NCBI GenBank assembly: GCA_002392965.1
Contig: DGIA01000022.1
Coordinates: forward strand, 1 to 64,000
DNA length: 64,000 nucleotides
Direction: 5' to 3'
Origin: Bacteroidales bacterium UBA3834
GTDB lineage: Bacteria; Bacteroidota; Bacteroidia; Bacteroidales; P3
Part shown: positions 8,386 through 15,107 of the stretch, piece after piece
Layout of the letters: each line of letters starts with the position of its first letter
Position numbering within the stretch: the stretch's first letter is position 1
The notes under the pieces: generated by a model
What the model saw: the letters and a program-made list of their open reading frames with translations, nothing else
What the model was told of the DNA's origin: nothing
Databases searched by the model: none
Position numbers and translations under genes: made by a program

Positions 8386-9722
8386 AGAGACTATTGACAT
8401 TACTGCTTCTGAGCGTGGGTTTAACAGCCCACGCTCAGTGGTATTCCGGAACCAGTCCAAAGACAGGACTTGTGCTTTGCATACACCTTACAGACTCGTC
8501 GGCCGAAATCTACAGCCCCATGCAGAGCTCCAATCCAATACCCGTCAGCCACTGGAGTCTCGATGGAAACAATCTATCAATCGAATGTAAAACTATTGGA
8601 CTGAAGATTAATCTCACACGGAAAGACAATACCTTCGCCGGCTACTGGAAGCAGGCTTTCCTCAAGGAAGACGTCACATTCTACCCTACCGACACGATCT
8701 TCCAACTGCGGCGTCCGCAGACGCCACAGCCGCCTTACCGCTTTGACGAGGAAACCGTCACCACCGACTATACCGACAGTCAGGGCAACAAGGTGCACCT
8801 CGAGGGCACCCTGAGTTATCCCAAAGGTGGCAGTTCCTACCCCACCCTAATCTTGGTTAGTGGCAGCGGCCAACAGAACCGCGACGAAGAAATCATGCAG
8901 CACAAGCCCTTTCTGGTGCTAGCCGATTACCTCGCCTCACGCGGCATCGCAGTACTGCGCTACGACGACCGCGGCATGGGTGCCAGCACCGGTCCGACCG
9001 ACAGCGCCGACACACGTCTTTTCGCCGAAGATGCCGAAGCCATGCTCAACGCCTTGAAAGGCAACCCGCATGTCGCTCCCAACCATCTTGGTATTGGCGG
9101 GCACAGCGAGGGCGGTGCCATAGCACCCATTGTGGCGTCAAGAAACAAGGATGTCAAGTTTGTGGTAATGTTGGCCGGTCAAGGCTGTACCGGACGCGAT
9201 GTGATGTTACAGCAGAACGAGGCCATCTATCGCGCCGCCGGACTCAGCGACACCCTGTTGGACATCCGCATGGCATGTATGCGTGAGTTGTTCAACATCC
9301 CTCCGGGCAGCAGCCAAAAAGCCTACAAGACTGTCATCGAGCGCCATACCGCCAGTCTCACCAAGAAGCAGGTCGATAGCATCGGCTTCGGGCGGGGTGC
9401 CGCCGCCTCATGCAAGCAACAGATGGACATGCCGTGGATGCAGCATTTCCTCGCCCTCGATCCTGCAGAATACTTGCCTAGGGTCAAATGCCCCATGCTG
9501 GCGATCAACGGCGACCGCGACTGTCAGGTACTCGCCAAGCCTAACCTGCAGCGTATCAAGGCACTCTGTCCGCACGCCGACTGTCGCACACTGCCGGGCC
9601 TCAACCACCTCTTCCAGCACAGCACCACGGGCAGTCCAGACGAGTACATACTCATTGAGGAGTCTTTCGCCCCAGAAGCCTTGAAACTCCTGGCCGACTG
9701 GATCCTTAAGATTAAGAACTAA
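8382..9722 (+). CDS. Secreted alpha/beta hydrolase
   Basis: Start set at 8382 (446 residues) because it gives the signal peptide MKRLLTLLLLSVGLTAHAQ and an ATGA overlap with the RHH gene. Residues ~20-120 form a small beta-rich domain, followed by the hydrolase fold. The oxyanion region GSGQQNRDE (161-169), the nucleophile elbow G-H241-S242-E-G-G, the acid in INGDRDCQV and the base in GLNHLFQH form a plausible Ser-Asp-His triad. It is probably a periplasmic or surface esterase or peptidase; the substrate is unknown. It is the last gene of the operon. Confidence 0.88.
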   Translation: MKRLLTLLLLSVGLTAHAQWYSGTSPKTGLVLCIHLTDSSAEIYSPMQSSNPIPVSHWSLDGNNLSIECKTIGLKINLTRKDNTFAGYWKQAFLKEDVTFYPTDTIFQLRRPQTPQPPYRFDEETVTTDYTDSQGNKVHLEGTLSYPKGGSSYPTLILVSGSGQQNRDEEIMQHKPFLVLADYLASRGIAVLRYDDRGMGASTGPTDSADTRLFAEDAEAMLNALKGNPHVAPNHLGIGGHSEGGAIAPIVASRNKDVKFVVMLAGQGCTGRDVMLQQNEAIYRAAGLSDTLLDIRMACMRELFNIPPGSSQKAYKTVIERHTASLTKKQVDSIGFGRGAAASCKQQMDMPWMQHFLALDPAEYLPRVKCPMLAINGDRDCQVLAKPNLQRIKALCPHADCRTLPGLNHLFQHSTTGSPDEYILIEESFAPEALKLLADWILKIKN

Positions 9723-9757
9723 AAAGGAGGAGTTCTGAACGAGCTCCTCCTTTTTTT
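9721..9757. terminator. Bidirectional intrinsic terminator
   Basis: AAAAAGGAGGAG (9721-9732) pairs with CTCCTCCTTTTT (9744-9755) around an 11-nt loop and runs into T9751-9757. The mirrored A-tract makes it work in both directions. It lies between the convergent hydrolase gene (stop 9720-9722) and the radical SAM gene (stop 9756-9758). Confidence 0.85.
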
Positions 9758-10529
9758 AGTTGTCTTCCACGGCGCCTTTTATCTGCACCTTCGTGAAGCC
9801 TTCATCAATCACCGGTTGGACGAGGGATTTCATTTCCTGAGGGCTGAACTTCTCAAGGCCTTGCATCGGGGTGGCACGGTCGATGGTATAGACCATCCAC
9901 TCGCGCGGTTTTAACAAGCGCACGATGTCCATCATCGGACCCACCACATCAGGACTAGACGAATCAAAACCGTTACCACGCAACATACATGTCTGAAGAA
10001 CGAAATTGCCTTTGAACTGCTTGAGCGCTTCAATAACACGCTGCACATCGTAGCCCGGGGCAGGCATGTTTATCTTGGTCACCAACTCGTTGGTGGGTGC
10101 GTCAAGCTTCATAATGGGGTTGTCAACTCGCTGCAGGGCATTGAACACCTCGGAAATGTGGACACGTGTGGCATTGCTAAGCACGCTGACTTTAGCCGAA
10201 GGATAGTATTGAGCGCGCAGGCGCAGTGTGTCATCGATTATCTGTGGAAATTCGGGATTGAGGGTTGGTTCACCATCGCCACTGAAAGTAATACTATCAA
10301 CAGGAGTACCCTCTTTCACAAGACGCACCAGCATCCGTTCAAGGTCGGTACGCACCTTTAGGGCACTGGGCAGGACTGTGTCGTTGCGACCATCGCGGTT
10401 CCAGCCACATTCACAATAGATACAGTCAAAATTGCAAATTTTCCCTTTCTCAGGCAGAAGGTTGATGCCAAGCGAACTACCAAGCCGTCGGCTGAATATA
10501 GGACCAAAGACCGTTTCTTCACGTATCAT
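9756..10529 (-). CDS. Radical SAM protein
   Basis: The 257-residue protein carries the radical SAM cluster motif C32-x3-C36-x2-C39 (KICNFDCIYC) near its N terminus, followed by DSITFSGDGEPTLNPEFP, the glycine-rich SAM-binding segment. That layout matches the small radical SAM proteins common in anaerobes (YfkB/MoaA-like by eye). Activity and substrate are not identifiable. It lies 42 bp downstream of the ComEA-like gene on the same strand and may be co-transcribed with it. Confidence 0.88.
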   Translation of the reverse strand: MIREETVFGPIFSRRLGSSLGINLLPEKGKICNFDCIYCECGWNRDGRNDTVLPSALKVRTDLERMLVRLVKEGTPVDSITFSGDGEPTLNPEFPQIIDDTLRLRAQYYPSAKVSVLSNATRVHISEVFNALQRVDNPIMKLDAPTNELVTKINMPAPGYDVQRVIEALKQFKGNFVLQTCMLRGNGFDSSSPDVVGPMMDIVRLLKPREWMVYTIDRATPMQGLEKFSPQEMKSLVQPVIDEGFTKVQIKGAVEDN

Positions 10530-10571
10530 AAAACATGTGTTTTTTAATGTATAAACGCGTATTGGCGAGCA

Positions 10572-11279
10572 TTATTGTGTGAAATCGATATAGGGGAGCA
10601 ACCGACGGAGGGAACTATCGGCCATCGAGGGCACCGCACGCAAATCATCTTCAGTGCGAAAAACCACTCCGCGCCCACGCAGACGGATAATGTCGCGTGC
10701 TTGATAGTATTCCATGTATGGATGCCTCAACAATGTTTTCAAATCCACACTGTTGATGGCGATCCGGCGGATACTGTCCCGGTCGATGACAATGTACGGG
10801 GCAATATGCTCTAACAATTCGGGAGTAAAACCATAGATTTCAAGCAACTGGGTACTGTCGATAAAACCGCCCAAACGGTTGCGATAGCCGACGATACGAC
10901 GGGCGTAGGCGGAACCAATGCCATGAAGCAACATAAGGGTGGTGGTGTCGGCTGTGTTAAGCTCGACCACAAGAGGCTGCTTGCGTATCGGCGGCAAAGT
11001 ATGGCGATACATCTGGGTGTCCATTACTTGAGTATAGTTTCGTTTTAACACAGGCCTATCTTTATGATACACAGAACTATTGCGCCTCGCATGGTATAAA
11101 GAATCTTCCTGTGACGTCAATTTTTCAATTTTCACAGCCCCAAGAGTATCATTGCTAACGGCATCAGAAGTGTTTTTCCTTGAAAAAAAAGCCACGACAG
11201 CAATCAACATCAATCCTACTGATAACCAAATGATACCGCGTATTTGAGATGGCAGGAGATTATGCTTTTTGTTCTTCAT
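10572..11279 (-). CDS. ComEA-like helix-hairpin-helix protein
   Basis: A 235-residue membrane-anchored protein: one transmembrane helix (about 14-32), a polar linker, then two helix-hairpin-helix units. The first reads VELNTADTTTLMLLHGIG (about 105-122) followed by SAYARRIVGYRNRLGGF; the second contains INSVDLKTLLRHPYMEYYQARDII. Such proteins bind DNA at the envelope, and ComEA delivers DNA to ComEC. A short ComEC-like gene occurs 2.5 kb away, but not in the same operon. DNA uptake is inference. Confidence 0.85.
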   Translation of the reverse strand: MKNKKHNLLPSQIRGIIWLSVGLMLIAVVAFFSRKNTSDAVSNDTLGAVKIEKLTSQEDSLYHARRNSSVYHKDRPVLKRNYTQVMDTQMYRHTLPPIRKQPLVVELNTADTTTLMLLHGIGSAYARRIVGYRNRLGGFIDSTQLLEIYGFTPELLEHIAPYIVIDRDSIRRIAINSVDLKTLLRHPYMEYYQARDIIRLRGRGVVFRTEDDLRAVPSMADSSLRRLLPYIDFTQ

Positions 11280-11291
11280 AAAAAGAAAAAT

Positions 11292-11322
11292 TTTGTCGTA
11301 TCAAAAAAATATTGTACTTTTG
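11292..11322 (+). promoter_or_regulatory. Promoter of tRNA-Val(CAC)
   Basis: TTTG at 11292-11295 and TACTTTTG at 11315-11322, 19 bp apart. The mature tRNA starts 34 bp after the -7 box. Confidence 0.8.
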
Positions 11323-11355
11323 CACCCGCTTTAGAGACCAAAAGCACCAACTAAC

Positions 11356-11430
11356 GGTCTGTTAGCTCAGTTGGTTCAGAGCGCTTCCTTCACACGGAAG
11401 AGGTCGAGAGTTCGAATCTCCCACAGACCA
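11356..11430 (+). tRNA. tRNA-Val (anticodon CAC)
   Basis: Cloverleaf of 75 nt: acceptor GGTCTGT/ACAGACC, D-arm GCTC..GAGC, anticodon stem CTTCC/GGAAG with loop TTCACAC (anticodon CAC, reads GUG), and T-loop TTCGAAT. The discriminator base is A and CCA is not encoded. It has its own promoter and terminator. It is 61 of 75 nt identical to the tRNA-Val(GAC) at 12898-12972, which lies in the opposite orientation. Confidence 0.95.
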
Positions 11431-11433
11431 CGC

Positions 11434-11458
11434 AGCCACCCCACAAGGGTGGCTTTTT
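11434..11458 (+). terminator. Intrinsic terminator of tRNA-Val(CAC)
   Basis: AGCCACCC (11434-11441) pairs with GGGTGGCT (11447-11454) around CACAA, followed by T11454-11458. It starts 4 bp after the tRNA. Confidence 0.85.
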
Positions 11459-11488
11459 AATTGTCGGTAATCGGTGTCGCCAATAGTG

Positions 11489-11606
11489 TTCTTCAGTAAC
11501 GTCATCATATTTTTTTATAGAACGGGAATACAATGTTTTTATTGCACGACAACTCTATTATTCCCTTTTCAAACAATAATATGGCAAGCGTCACGTTATT
11601 GAAGAA
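11489..11606. promoter_or_regulatory. Nested inverted repeats upstream of the UpxY gene
   Basis: TTCTTCAGTAACGT (11489-11502) and ACGTTATTGAAGAA (11593-11606) are inverted repeats with one mismatch (a G-U pair in RNA). Inside, GGGAATA (11524-11530) pairs with TATTCCC (11559-11565), and CAAT/ATTG (11531-11544) forms a small hairpin. The block ends 12 bp before the start codon. It could be a structured leader for antitermination or the ends of a ~90-bp invertible segment; no -33/-7 promoter is visible in either orientation. Confidence 0.45.
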
Positions 11607-11618
11607 ATAATCTTTCCC

Positions 11619-12158
11619 ATGTTAGACTCCAAACCCGCATGGGTGGCCGTAATGACCCATCCGAACACCGAATCGCTTGTTGCCGGACGTTTCGAGAACG
11701 CCGACCCCCCAATAGAATGCTACTTACCCAAAATCATAGAACGCGACAAACGTTTCAAGAAACAGGAGTTTCAGGAAAAGGCCATGTTCCCATGCTATGT
11801 TTTTGCACGGATCAACAATAAACAGATTTTTCAGACACGTACCACAAAAGGAGTGTTGTTTATCGTCAGTAGCCAGCACAGCATCATACAGGTTCCCGAC
11901 CGCGAAATCGAGGCCGTACGCCGATTCGAAGCCACCCAACGAAAAGTCCACTTCTACGAGAGTTCCAAACTGGTCAAAGGTGCACACATTATCATCACGG
12001 AAGGTGAATTTGCAGGTCTTGAGGGCACCCTTGTTAAAGGCAACAAAGACGGAAACTTCAGTGTGAACATTGAGGTAATGAACATTTCCCTCGTGACACA
12101 CCTGCGACGCGACGAACTAAGGCTCAAGACACCAGTAGATAGTCAAAACAAAGAATAA
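11619..12158 (+). CDS. UpxY-type NusG-family transcription antiterminator
   Basis: The 179-residue protein has an N-terminal NusG (NGN) domain (WVAVMTHPNTESLVAGRF, then FPCYVFARI and VLFIVSSQHSI) and a C-terminal KOW-like region (KGAHIIITEGEFAGLEGTLV). UpxY proteins ride on RNA polymerase through long capsule operons and are normally the first gene of such an operon. Here the next gene is convergent and no glycan operon follows, so the gene is orphaned. Its leader carries nested inverted repeats. Confidence 0.85.
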   Translation: MLDSKPAWVAVMTHPNTESLVAGRFENADPPIECYLPKIIERDKRFKKQEFQEKAMFPCYVFARINNKQIFQTRTTKGVLFIVSSQHSIIQVPDREIEAVRRFEATQRKVHFYESSKLVKGAHIIITEGEFAGLEGTLVKGNKDGNFSVNIEVMNISLVTHLRRDELRLKTPVDSQNKE

Positions 12159-12173
12159 TTAATAGGCACAGCC

Positions 12174-12743
12174 CTATTCCAGTTTTTCCAAGAGTCCATT
12201 CGACTCCTTGTAGTGGCGGCCACAATCACAGACAAGACTGTCATCCAGCCTCTTTCCACATTCACACACCCAACCGATTCTCCGTGCAGGAACACCTGCC
12301 ATCAGTGCATAGTCAGGCACATCTTTCGTCACCACCGCCCCGGCTGCCACCAAAGCACTGCGGCCCACAGTGTGTCCGCACACCACAGTACTGTTAGCTC
12401 CTAGCGATGCACCTTCCTTCACTCGAGTCAAGGCATATTCACCATGCACAGGGAAATGGGCACGAGGAGTGGTCACATTGGTAAACACACACGAAGGACC
12501 ACAGAAGACATTATCTTCCAGCACGACACCCTCATAAACAGAAACATTGTTTTGAATCCTCACACCATTACCCACATGAACGTTGGGACCAATATTGACA
12601 TTTTGTCCAAGAGAACAATTGCGACCAAGCACAGCACCACGCTGCACATGACAGAAATGCCATATCTTGGTGCCGTCACCTACCTGTACCCCGTCATCAA
12701 CATATGACGACTCGTGCACGAAATAGTTTTTCTCTTCCTTCAT
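12174..12743 (-). CDS. Left-handed beta-helix sugar N-acetyltransferase (WbpD/WlbB-like)
   Basis: The 189-residue protein is built of hexapeptide repeats (VGDGTKIWHFCHVQ, IGPNVHVGNGVRI, LGANSTVVCG, ALVAAGAVVTKDVP), ending in the typical MAGVPARRIGWV. This order matches the acetyl-CoA-dependent WbpD/WlbB enzymes that acetylate UDP-3-amino sugars for surface glycans. It carries an extra C-terminal zinc-ribbon-like tail with C160-x-C162 and C172-x-C174. It stands alone and converges on the UpxY gene, so the rest of the pathway must be elsewhere. Confidence 0.85.
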   Translation of the reverse strand: MKEEKNYFVHESSYVDDGVQVGDGTKIWHFCHVQRGAVLGRNCSLGQNVNIGPNVHVGNGVRIQNNVSVYEGVVLEDNVFCGPSCVFTNVTTPRAHFPVHGEYALTRVKEGASLGANSTVVCGHTVGRSALVAAGAVVTKDVPDYALMAGVPARRIGWVCECGKRLDDSLVCDCGRHYKESNGLLEKLE

Positions 12744-12827
12744 ATCCAGATATATTTGTTCCTATTCCAACGTGAAGATATAACAACCAACAAGTTACCA
12801 CCCATTAAGCACCCGCACGTTGTTGTG

Positions 12828-12835
12828 CAAAGATA
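12828..12835 (-). promoter_or_regulatory. -7 box for the WlbB-like gene
   Basis: TATCTTTG on the minus strand at 12835-12828, 85 bp before the start codon. A convincing -33 TTTG is missing; CAAG at 12852-12855 is the nearest match with 16-bp spacing. Confidence 0.5.
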
Positions 12836-12860
12836 CAAAAATAATTCAATCCAAGGGAAT

Positions 12861-12885
12861 AAAAAAGCCACAGGAGAACTGTGGC
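12861..12885 (-). terminator. Intrinsic terminator of tRNA-Val(GAC)
   Basis: On the minus strand GCCACAG, a 5-nt loop and CTGTGGC are followed by six T (12866-12861). It lies 12 bp beyond the tRNA 3' end. Confidence 0.85.
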
Positions 12886-12897
12886 GTCAATTAAGAG

Positions 12898-12972
12898 TGA
12901 TCTGTACAAGATTTGAACTTGTGACCTCTTGCCTGTCAAGCAAGCGCTCTAAACCAACTGAGCTAACAGATC
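12898..12972 (-). tRNA. tRNA-Val (anticodon GAC)
   Basis: 75-nt cloverleaf on the minus strand: acceptor GATCTGT/ACAGATC, anticodon stem CTTGC/GCAAG with loop TTGACAG (anticodon GAC, reads GUC and GUU), T-loop TTCAAAT, discriminator A, no encoded CCA. It shares its first 21 nt, apart from one base, with the tRNA-Val(CAC) at 11356. It has its own promoter and terminator. Confidence 0.95.
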
Positions 12973-13026
12973 ATGTGCTTTCTTCAAATACTCTTTTTTG
13001 AGCTTTTTTTTCGTCAAAAGCGAATG

Positions 13027-13057
13027 CAAAAGTACACACATTTTTGAAACTGACAAA
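13027..13057 (-). promoter_or_regulatory. Promoter of tRNA-Val(GAC)
   Basis: Minus-strand TTTG (13057-13054) and TACTTTTG (13034-13027) with 19 bp between them, 54 bp before the tRNA 5' end. Confidence 0.8.
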
Positions 13058-13076
13058 ATTATTGAGAAAAAAGTTG

Positions 13077-13084
13077 TATTTTTG
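13077..13084 (+). promoter_or_regulatory. -7 box for the nitroreductase gene
   Basis: TATTTTTG at 13077-13084 fits TAnnTTTG, 87 bp before the start codon at 13172. No TTTG lies at the expected 19-21 bp upstream; the nearest, at 13043-13046, is 30 bp away. It is divergent from the tRNA promoter. Confidence 0.45.
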
Positions 13085-13171
13085 TAGTCAACACACGGAC
13101 AGAAATACGCCACATAAAACTGTTTTTCAGCAACAAACAGAAAAACACAGAACAATAAAAATAATTACGAC

Positions 13172-13816
13172 ATGGCAGACAATTATTTAGAAAAAAGATA
13201 CGAAGAGACCCTCGGAAAGGCAAAAATCAGGGTCAAACGAATAGGACACACTATCGACCAACTGCTGCTTAAAAGCCGCAGCCATCGAGGATACAACAAA
13301 AACTATGTGGTAAGCCGACAAGAGTTGGAGCGTATTGTGAGCGTATGCAACAAAATTCCCTCAGGGTGCAACCAGCAGACTCTACGTTTTTTCCTTGTCA
13401 CCAAAGAAACAGGTGCAGAAAAAATACTATCCATTATCCGCCTTGGCGCCGCCTTGCCTGAACTACACCTCCCTTACCCTGGCACAGAACCCGAAGCCTT
13501 CATTATTTGTTGCTCGACAGCCGCAGAGAACAAACTCGTGGATGTAGATCTCGGCATTGCACTACAAAGCATGCTACTCAAAGCCGTCGAGATGGGACTT
13601 AATGGATTAATCATAGGGGCTTTCAATCATGAGAAACTGAAAGAGGCATTCAACCTACCCTACGATCCACTAATGGTGTTAGCTATCGGAAAAGGAACCG
13701 ACCGCATTGAATTGACCCCCATCCATGCCGACGAATCACACGCCTATTACCGTCACGACGGTATCCACTACGTCCCCAAGGTACGGACTGACGAACTAAT
13801 TTTGAACCATGCGTAG
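13172..13816 (+). CDS. Nitroreductase family protein
   Basis: A 214-residue FMN-dependent oxidoreductase fold. SRSHRGYNKNYVVSRQELE matches the N-terminal R-S/H-R phosphate-binding motif, IPSGCNQQTLRFFLV the family S-x-x-N-x-Q segment, and VDLGIALQSMLLKAVEMGL the core helix. Members reduce nitro compounds or quinones with NAD(P)H; the natural substrate is unclear. It overlaps the ComEC-like gene by 8 bp (13809-13816), so the two are probably co-translated. Confidence 0.88.
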   Translation: MADNYLEKRYEETLGKAKIRVKRIGHTIDQLLLKSRSHRGYNKNYVVSRQELERIVSVCNKIPSGCNQQTLRFFLVTKETGAEKILSIIRLGAALPELHLPYPGTEPEAFIICCSTAAENKLVDVDLGIALQSMLLKAVEMGLNGLIIGAFNHEKLKEAFNLPYDPLMVLAIGKGTDRIELTPIHADESHAYYRHDGIHYVPKVRTDELILNHA

Positions 13817-15080
13817 AGCGCCATTGGTGCCTGTAGCGCTGGTGCTGATGGCATGCCTTGCCCTGGGCAGACCGTTACTGCATCGTTTTGATCGCGGTCA
13901 TTGGACTCACAACTGCCCCGAAAAAACATTTATCACCCTACGCCTGACAGAGAGCCCACAACCACGGGCCAAGAGTTACCGTGCCTTCGCACAAGTGACG
14001 GCCATAAACGACCGGTCCCGCCATGGTGACATCACTGTCTATCTACGCAAAGACAGCATCGCCGGGACTTTGTGCTACGGCGACCATCTGTTGCTGCATG
14101 GATACCCTGACACAGTAAAGCGCTCAATCTATATCACTTCCGACCATTACCTCATTACCCACCGCGACAGCACCTCATTCCGCGCCCATCTCGAGAAGTT
14201 ACGCATGCGACTGCTTCACCGCATGCAAAACGGGCCTCTTGAGCAACGTTATGCCGGTGTAGCCGAAGCAATGACTCTCGGGTGGCGCGGTGACCTCGAC
14301 GAGAATCTGCAAGCCACATTCCGTGACAGCGGACTAATTCACATGCTCTGCGTCAGCGGATTGCATGTAGGCTTGCTAGCCATGCTGGTGGGCTGGCTGA
14401 CCCTTTGGGCTGGTCGGGAACGTCGGGGACGCGTCATTCGTGGAAGCCTGCAGCTGACAGCCGTATGGAGTTTCGCCGTCATCACAGGATTGGCACCCTC
14501 CACCATACGGGCAGCACTGATGTTCAGCCTATTCATTGTCTCCGATATCCTTGCTCGTCGCACCAGCAAGATAAACCTGCTGGCAGCAGCAGCCATCATC
14601 ATGTTGGTAGCCAAACCATCCTTGCTGTTCGATGTCGGTTGGCAACTGTCGTTCGCCGCTGTAACAGGCATATTGATGGCCAAACCTGTCATCCGATGCT
14701 TCCGATGCACACTGTCACAATGTGCTGTGGTAAGCACTGCCGCCACATTGGCCACCCTGCCCATCGTAGTATCCACATTCCATCGGATACCCATTTACTT
14801 TCTCATCGCCAATATTGTAATTGTTCCGTTCGCAACATTACTGCTATTTCTGTCACTTGGCTATTTAGCACTTCCTTGTGCCGTATTTGCATGGCCTTTA
14901 GCCTTCCTGTTGAAATTCACCGACACTGTCACCCAATGGGTGTCTTCATTGCCGCATGCAGTCGTCGAAGGTGTCACATTTAACACATGGCAACTTATCC
15001 TTCTCATCGCCGCAGTACTGTTGCTATTTGCCGGTGCCCAACTGTTGAGGCGCTGTAAAAACGAAAGCTTGTCACAATAA
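13809..15080 (+). CDS. Short ComEC/Rec2-family membrane protein
   Basis: A 423-residue polytopic protein. Residues ~1-125 hold a signal-like helix and a reduced OB-like region (CYGDHLLLHGYPD), and ~140-420 the competence domain with HMLCVSGLHVGLLAML, then ~9 hydrophobic helices including KPSLLFDVGWQLSFAAVTGIL. ComEC forms the inner-membrane channel for incoming single-stranded DNA. The C-terminal metallo-beta-lactamase nuclease domain found in longer ComEC proteins (about 700 residues or more) is absent, and the first helices of the usual N-terminal part are reduced. Confidence 0.88.
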   Translation: MRRAPLVPVALVLMACLALGRPLLHRFDRGHWTHNCPEKTFITLRLTESPQPRAKSYRAFAQVTAINDRSRHGDITVYLRKDSIAGTLCYGDHLLLHGYPDTVKRSIYITSDHYLITHRDSTSFRAHLEKLRMRLLHRMQNGPLEQRYAGVAEAMTLGWRGDLDENLQATFRDSGLIHMLCVSGLHVGLLAMLVGWLTLWAGRERRGRVIRGSLQLTAVWSFAVITGLAPSTIRAALMFSLFIVSDILARRTSKINLLAAAAIIMLVAKPSLLFDVGWQLSFAAVTGILMAKPVIRCFRCTLSQCAVVSTAATLATLPIVVSTFHRIPIYFLIANIVIVPFATLLLFLSLGYLALPCAVFAWPLAFLLKFTDTVTQWVSSLPHAVVEGVTFNTWQLILLIAAVLLLFAGAQLLRRCKNESLSQ

Positions 15081-15107
15081 ACACCCCACAATCCGGTTAT
15101 TTTTTTC

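Noticed and set aside
11489..11606. Attachment site of an integrated phage or element
   Set aside because: No integrase in the window and the repeats are inverted, not direct; kept only as leader structure.
13809..15080. Frameshifted ComEC pseudogene
   Set aside because: The frame is intact, overlaps its neighbour in the usual way, and the following bases do not encode an MBL domain in another frame.
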